In this document: positions 57,998 through 64,000 of the stretch, in pieces
Position numbering within the stretch: position 1 is the stretch's first letter
Layout of the letters: every line of letters begins with the position of its first letter
NCBI RefSeq assembly: GCF_000283155.1
Contig: NW_004454180.1
Location: forward strand, 14,841,632-14,905,631
DNA from: Ceratotherium simum simum
Taxonomy: Eukaryota; Chordata; Mammalia; Perissodactyla; Rhinocerotidae
Reading direction: 5' to 3'
DNA: 64,000 nucleotides
Program-made: the position numbers and the translations under genes
Notes under the pieces: model-generated
The model's database searches: none
What the model saw: only the letters and a program-made list of their open reading frames with translations
Told to the model about the DNA's origin: nothing

Positions 57998-58079
57998 GGA
58001 GAAGTCCAAAAAGGAAGTCTGACAGATACGTGGACTCTATCACAACAAGAATTACTAGTGATAGAAGACGCTACGAGAA
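57998..58079 (+). other. Candidate internal exon (82 bp), unconfirmed
   Basis: Preceded by the pyrimidine-rich acceptor 'gttttcttaacgttttccca'+G (AG at 57996-57997) and followed by the donor GTAGGT at 58080-58085. Two of its three frames are open. The frame starting at 58000 gives a basic, serine/arginine-rich peptide beginning RSPKRKSDRY. That frame stays open if joined to the candidate exon at 58837. I do not recognise the peptide. Chance is a realistic alternative because the segment is short. Confidence 0.3.
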
Positions 58080-58085
58080 GTAGGT

Positions 58086-58836
58086 TTGTTTTCAGTTGTG
58101 GTTGAAGCAGAGGAACTCACCTTCCTCAGAAATTAATGGAGGCTTTCAATCTTGCTGGCACTCCTACTTTATCATTCATATGACTAAACAGACAATCAAT
58201 TTAGCAGCAATGTATGGGAATGAAGGGAAGGAACAAATAAGCTATGAGTGATGAGAACAGAAAAATCAAAACCCCCTCCCTTATTCTTTTTTAATGGCTA
58301 ATACCAACAGGGACAAGACCAGTAAAAAGAGGTTAATGAATTGCAAAGATCCTTTAGAAAGTGATTGACTGGTATTGAAGCACAGTCAAATCAGTCATAA
58401 ATATTTACTTTTATTAGCAACAGTGGGTTGCCTGCTATTTTCAATTGATTTTTAAAGCTGGCAAAAATCTACCACTGTGACTATTATCAAATGTTCCCAA
58501 TTTCGTCAATATTTCTCTGCTCTAAACAATTTCAGAACACACCAGCCTTCTAAACCCTTATTTCAAATGTATTTTTTCAGCACAATTTCCAAGTGATTAT
58601 AAGTGACAAGTTAAAGTGAGGTTCCCTATATCACTAAGAATAATTATAATCTTTTCATTTTGACATTTGTTCAAATGGATAGAATGGGAGCAATTGTGGG
58701 ATTAATGTTAGTTGATAATCTATATTCCACTAACATTGACTTGCTAACCTGCAGTTGTGTTATTTGTTTTACCAAGTGAGAATGAGCCATAATAGAAACC
58801 TCTTTTTTTTTTTTTTTTTTTTTTATTTCTACTCAG
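58086..58836. other. Unique DNA between the candidate exons; T-rich tract at the right
   Basis: No repeat was recognised. 58802-58824 is an almost unbroken T run, placed as the polypyrimidine tract of the acceptor at 58835-58836. Confidence 0.45.
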
Positions 58837-58932
58837 TGTAGCATCGACCAGAAGAACTACAAGAGTTAACAGGGCAACATCGTTCCAGTTTTTGAACAGC
58901 GTGCAACATTGCTGTTTACGTCATTGAATAAA
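58837..58932 (+). other. Candidate terminal exon with stop and AATAAA, unconfirmed
   Basis: Starts after a long T-rich tract and 'atttctactcag'. Joined to 58079, the frame runs another 30 codons to a TGA at 58925-58927, which overlaps an AATAAA at 58927-58932. The peptide ends SVQHCCLRH and has no recognised domain. A stop codon touching the polyadenylation signal would leave almost no 3' UTR, which is unusual and lowers confidence. Confidence 0.3.
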
Positions 58933-58939
58933 ACGCTGC

Positions 58940-61900
58940 TTTATTTTGTAAAATCCAATCCAATATAAGGATATTTTCCTGAAACTTGCTGTCTAGACCA
59001 TCAAAAAGATGGAAATCGCTTTTAACAGAGCGTTTGTAACATTAAGATCCAATAATTCAATTCAAAGGAACATAACAAAAGGAATTTCCTACAGATAACA
59101 ACAAAGAGTTAATATTTCCCAAGGCAGACAAGTTTCCAATTCAATTAGTTTTAATGAACCTTCTGCTCACTGGTTACTGAACTAGAAAGAACAGCAATAA
59201 ATGCCCAGAGGAAAGAGAGAGAGGATATTAAAGGAGGGTTAGTGTATAGTATATAAATTTCCAAGTTGACTAAAAGAGTAGCCTTGATGTAGTTTTGGGA
59301 GCTAAACACACAGAATCAGATCTGTCTTCTGAGTTTAGCGTACAGGAACAGCACATCTCAGCCCCTTGTTCTGTGTGATGAAACAAACACACTAGTGTTT
59401 GTCTACGCCCTCAGTCTGATAGTAAAAGAGATAATAGAATAGATAATACAATCATTCAGTTCCTTAAAGGGCCTGAGCATATTCCATAAGGAAAACATAA
59501 GATGGATTCTTTACTAATAATCAGCAAACCAGATTTGTTAGTTTATATATACGTATAAATGTGTATATGTATATATATGTATAAATGTGTATATATCTTT
59601 CAATATATTTTTTTAAAAATTGATTTTTTTCAGGTTGCCTGTAACAGAAATTATATATTTACTCACACAGGGAACAGCATAGACATAAAATTATGAAAGC
59701 AAAAAGCTGCCATACATAAGCAATTTCCTATTTGAGATCCAGAGAATGCGTTTTACCCTAAGATTTAATGGATTTCATATTTTTATTTGATTCCGATGGT
59801 CACCTTAAACCTGTACTATAGCATGGCAAACTTATATTTCCAGGATCAAGCTGCATGTCATACTGTGGTTAAACATGACTACCCTTACAGATAGGATTGT
59901 ATAAATATACAAATCCACTCCAGTTAAATATTTGAAATAAATAATAGAGTCTCGCAAGAGCCTCCACGTCTATTATTGTTTCAAGTATTTATTGTCAGGT
60001 GTTTTTCCCCTTTTTGAACTTATGAAAAATTTTTCATTCCTAGTGACACTCATTATGTTGAACTATCCTTTTATTCTTAGTTACAGTTTAGATCCCACCA
60101 ATGTTTTGGAAATCTTTTTCTGGATGCTGAACATGAAAAGTTCTAAATGCATGCTACTAGACAGAACTGATATATTCCATACTGTTAAGGATCTACCTAA
60201 CCCCAGAGGTGCCCATTTTTTTTTTCTGTGCAAGTGTTAAAAGAGCACAAATGTGTTCTAAAGGTGACCTGCAGCTTGCATCACTCAGTCGGTTTCATAA
60301 GGAGTGTACTTGGGGATATGGCTGCAAATTTGATCAGCAGCTACAGCATTTCAATGATGCATATTTTTTCTTGCAGACGCTATTTTTTGAGTTTAAAGTC
60401 AAGCTTGTGTTTGTGGATGGCTGCTTTGTCAGTGAACGTTTGGATCTGGAAAATGCAGCACCTGGGCTGGTTTTGAGAGAAAAACAGTTTCAACTTATAA
60501 TCACATGTTTAACTACCACCACCACAAAATTAGGATGAAATGGAACCAAATCAAATGCAAAGCCTTAGTTTAATACACAATGTGTCTCTTAAATAATTTT
60601 TAAAGAAGTCCACCAAATAATTGACAGCAACACTGAAAGGGATCAACTTCTATCTGAAATGCTATGAAATCTATGCTCTCTATTTTCGAGGCAAAGGCTA
60701 TTTTAATACCTTAAAAGTTATCAAAATTTTGACGTTTTCAATGGTCTTCTTTTATTTGTTTCTCGTACAGTATTTTTAACACGAAGGGAAAAACATCCAC
60801 TCATTGCATAGTTCCTAAGAGATGATTGCTTTAAGGAGAATGAAATGAAAAAGAATAGGAAAGAACATAAAATACAGAGTACTAATTTCTAGCACAAATC
60901 CTTTGTCTTGCAATTATCTCTGTTCTAGTCACATAGAAAATTATTATAAGTAATATACAAGTGATCTCATTCTAGTTAAAAAATAGAATATGATAGGGTA
61001 ACCTCTTTGAAAATATGAATATTCATGTTACTTAAAAGAAACTATTTCCAGGAATGAAGTGTAAAAATTCATTTCCAATTTGGACAAACTTTTACTTCAC
61101 CTTAAATTCATTTGAGGTTCTTGTTATGCATAAGCGGTTCGGTGGATTTTTAGGGTTTCCAAAAGGAAAGGGTTAGGGAATATAAAATTCGCATTTGCAC
61201 TCTTGGTAGTGGTACAGGAAATGAAACTTTAAGGAAAGGGTAAATTCTTTACCAAATGGTAACTAGAATATGAAGTGTGATTATGAACACATCAATGGAA
61301 AAACAACCTTACTTACAAGTGGGGGTGCCTCAAGGTAGTAGAATTAAGAGTGCATTGTTGGATGATAAAACAAAGGCAGAGGAACTCCTCTCACAGAACA
61401 ATAGAGACACATGAATAGGCAAGCATGGGCAGAAAAGGAAACAATACCTTAGTCTAAGGCATTTAATTGCAAAACCAGAACACAAGTGCGCAAAACACTA
61501 AAGACCTCTGATGCCCAGTTTGCTTAAACAGCAAAAGAAACTCTAGAACTTTGCCTCTAAGGTATTACAAGAACTTTGTCAAGTTGCACATGAGAAAATA
61601 GAGCCCACAGCCATATAGTAAGCAAAAAAATTCTGTTTGAGTATTGACATGACAGTTTTTGAAAGTTCAAGCAGAAAACCAATTATAATGAGCACTGGAA
61701 AGCCTGGAGCCCTGCTGTTCAATAAATAAAAAGTACAACAAACTATTTTCCAAAAAGGTTCTAGAGAGTTTCTTCTTGTCCCACTACTTACAATCTGATT
61801 ACATAAATAGTCTCTATTTGCTGTTGAATTGCCAGGCAGCTGTATTAAAGTACAAATCAAATCAAGTCAGGATTAGAAAGTAAAAGAGCATGGTTTAAAG

Positions 61901-64000
61901 TAATCTATCCCCCAGGAACTGTGCTCAGATTCATCAAACAGAGCTTAAAGTACAGTATATCTTATACCCTCGTGTTTCCATGCTGCATTGCTGCAAAACC
62001 AGTTATTATTTTTGATATCCAGAGAATGTTGCTTGTTGCTGAAGAAGGCTCACTTGCTTATTTAAAGGTACTATTCGTCTGTGCCACTTATTCATTACTT
62101 CTTTTGGTTAAGATTTATGGGAAGGACAAAAGTACTAAAGACTGGTAGGCTTTTTATTGATCATGTCCTATCTGGCTCAGCTGTGAATTATCATAAATAT
62201 TTCTTAGAGCTGGAAGAATGAGTAATTTATTCCAGATTTCGGGTGATACACAGTTGTGATGATATTAAAGAAAACCTAGGAGTCCTTAGATGCTATTGGC
62301 TAATAAAGTATTATGTACAGCTGCCCTTGCAAATCCTGCTCCATCCAATTATTACCAAAGAAGAAGGTGGTGTAGTCATTCCAACCTGTAATTGTTTTTG
62401 ATGGAAAGCTCTATCTGTAATTGTCAATGTATTCATCCTTGTCATTAATTTTTTGGTATGTACAAAACTGTTGTCACCTTAAAGTAGAATGCAGAAAATT
62501 CAACAATTATGTGTAGTTTTATCAATAACTATTTTCTTCTTTTATTATCTTATAGAACAAACTTATTTAAATCTACAAATATAAGCTTACCTTACATCAC
62601 ATTCCTTGTGTTTCTATAATAGCTAAATATCTACTTGGAAATGTTATAGTGGCTTTAGTTATCATATTCTACATTTGTCTCCAAAGGGCATATATGTAGC
62701 CTGTAAAGATAGCTAGATATTGATTTATAGTGATAAATATATATTTTATGTGTAACATGGAGGAGAAAACAGGCAAAAGTGTTATTTCTGTGAGCCAAAT
62801 AGCTTCAAGAAAATGGGTGATGTGTGTTTTAACCAGGCAGCCCAATGATCATTTTTCTTCCTACATCCCTAAGCTGGGGAAGAAAAAGTCGCCGGTTGCC
62901 ATTAGTTAACATTTCTCGTGTAAGTAGCTCTACTTGCAAACTATGCCACATTAAAACAAGCATTCAGTGTCATCATTGTGCTCCAGGATGTTTGAAACGC
63001 CAGCACCTCACCATTGCAGTCTGAGGCTTTTCAGCCCAATTTAAAGTTTAGTTCTCTGCACCTTGCTAACCTGATCATTACCACTGACGCAGATCACCTG
63101 TGGTGCAATGTAGCCAGGTGACATGGGGAGCAGTGGGAAGAGACCTGCATTCATGCAGTACATTTGGAGCTTTCTCTATATGGGGACAGAGATTCCTATC
63201 TGAACTGTTTAAAAAAAGGGGGGAGGCTTAATAATCTTTCCTTCATCATCCTCCGCTAGATTTATCATGAAAAGGTCAAAATTGGAATTTGCTATTTATA
63301 GCCCCTCTGAACCACATGTTATGAATAAGGACCTTGCCAATTTGCCAGGGAGGTAACCGCAGACCAAGATCCCCCACACAAGGTATTTGTGGGGTGAGTG
63401 GGTGCTAGTAGAGACCTTTACGTGCAGGGTCAGGCAAGATGTGGCTTCTAACAAACTGGCTGCCAAATTGGTCTGGCTCTGTGTTTGAAACAAACAATTT
63501 TTGAAAATCTTTTAATGAAATATTGATTTTATCAAGCACATCAAACTAAAGGCAAATATACCATGGTGTCATGATTAAAAAATAACAATACATTACAGGT
63601 AAACTAAGATAAATGAGTTAAGTGCTCAGTTTGCAGTGCAAATTGAAACCATATATCACAACCTTTCATTATATTGCATTACTGCTAGAGAACAGAATAT
63701 GGAAGCTGATTGAAAGGTAATATCACATTAGTAGGGAGCTCTACCCTGCTTCAATTGATGGCGGAATTTGGAGCTAAAAAGGGATTATTTCCATAACAAA
63801 AGTTTCTTAAGAATATTTTTTAAGTGAATGTGACTGATAATCAGGAAGACTATGGCACTCTGAAATTGCCCTTCCCAGATCTCTCGTGGAGAAATGAAGG
63901 GATCTGTGTTAATTTCAAACCTCCTTTTGATTGGGTGAACCTGTCTCCGTCTTGTATGACATTGTTGCCACAGGTCATTGCCTGGTGCGGTGTACCATGA
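58940..64000. other. Transposon-free unique DNA, candidate constrained block
   Basis: Over about 5 kb I recognise no SINE, LINE, LTR or DNA transposon, the longest such run in the window. A TA/TG-rich simple tract lies at 59545-59600. Open frames (60209-60538, 109 codons; 61921-62148) lack protein-like features. Sequence texture at 62150-63130 (balanced composition, homeodomain-type TAAT cores, E-box CAGGTG/CACCTG motifs) suggests non-coding regulatory DNA, by inference only. Confidence 0.45.

Noticed and set aside
60209..60538. 109-codon plus frame in the repeat-free block
   Set aside because: No domain, several overlapping frames in the same stretch, begins in a T-rich run; no splice context that I could support.
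1..64000. Bacterial or phage features such as operons, ribosome binding sites and insertion sequences
   Set aside because: The repeat content is that of a placental mammal nuclear genome; such features are not expected and none was seen.

Overview
This is nuclear DNA from a placental mammal, almost certainly a perissodactyl (horse, rhinoceros or tapir group). The diagnostic evidence is seven copies of the tRNA-derived ERE SINE. Most of them carry the GGCCGGCC head, a tRNA-like A box and B box, and an ATAAATAAATAAAATCTTTAAAA-type or 'GTTAGCTCAGGGC...CTTCCTCA' tail, and six have clear or probable target-site duplications. No Alu, B1/B2, carnivore CAN-SINE or ruminant BovB/Bov-tA was seen. The other repeats (L1, L2, MIR, MLT1, MLT2, MER20, MER2, hAT-Charlie) are the usual shared placental stock.

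No conventional protein-coding gene could be identified. Every long open frame is short (at most 125 codons), and none resembles a known host protein. The window is best read as gene desert or the inside of a very large intron. Two places deserve attention as protein-related sequence: a decayed hAT transposase C-terminus at 49.5-49.9 kb, and an uncertain pair of exon-like segments at 58.0 and 58.8 kb (acceptor, 82-bp open segment, donor, second acceptor, stop and AATAAA).

Layout: 0-5.7 kb is AT-rich unique DNA with MLT1, MIR and LTR-like remnants. 5.9-11.8 kb is a nested pile of minus-strand L1 copies interrupted by MER2, MLT1 and MLT2. 12-19 kb mixes MIR, L1, MLT1 and the first ERE. 19-24 kb is mostly unique, with one ERE and an L1 tail containing a TCTA microsatellite. 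24.2-26.3 kb is an L1 ORF1-region copy into which two EREs inserted almost side by side, one of them apparently carrying a 3' transduction. 26.3-32 kb is largely unique, with a candidate conserved non-coding block near 28 kb. 32-39.3 kb holds MLT2, L2, MER20, ERE, L2 and another repeat with a MER20 nested inside. 39-57 kb has scattered L2/MIR/hAT remnants, a divergent ERE and purine-rich tracts. 58-64 kb is notably free of recognisable transposons and is the best candidate for constrained, perhaps regulatory, DNA.

Repeat family names come from memory of consensus sequences, not from a search, and boundaries are approximate unless target-site duplications are given. Conserved-element statements are inferences from repeat absence and sequence texture; no alignment was possible.
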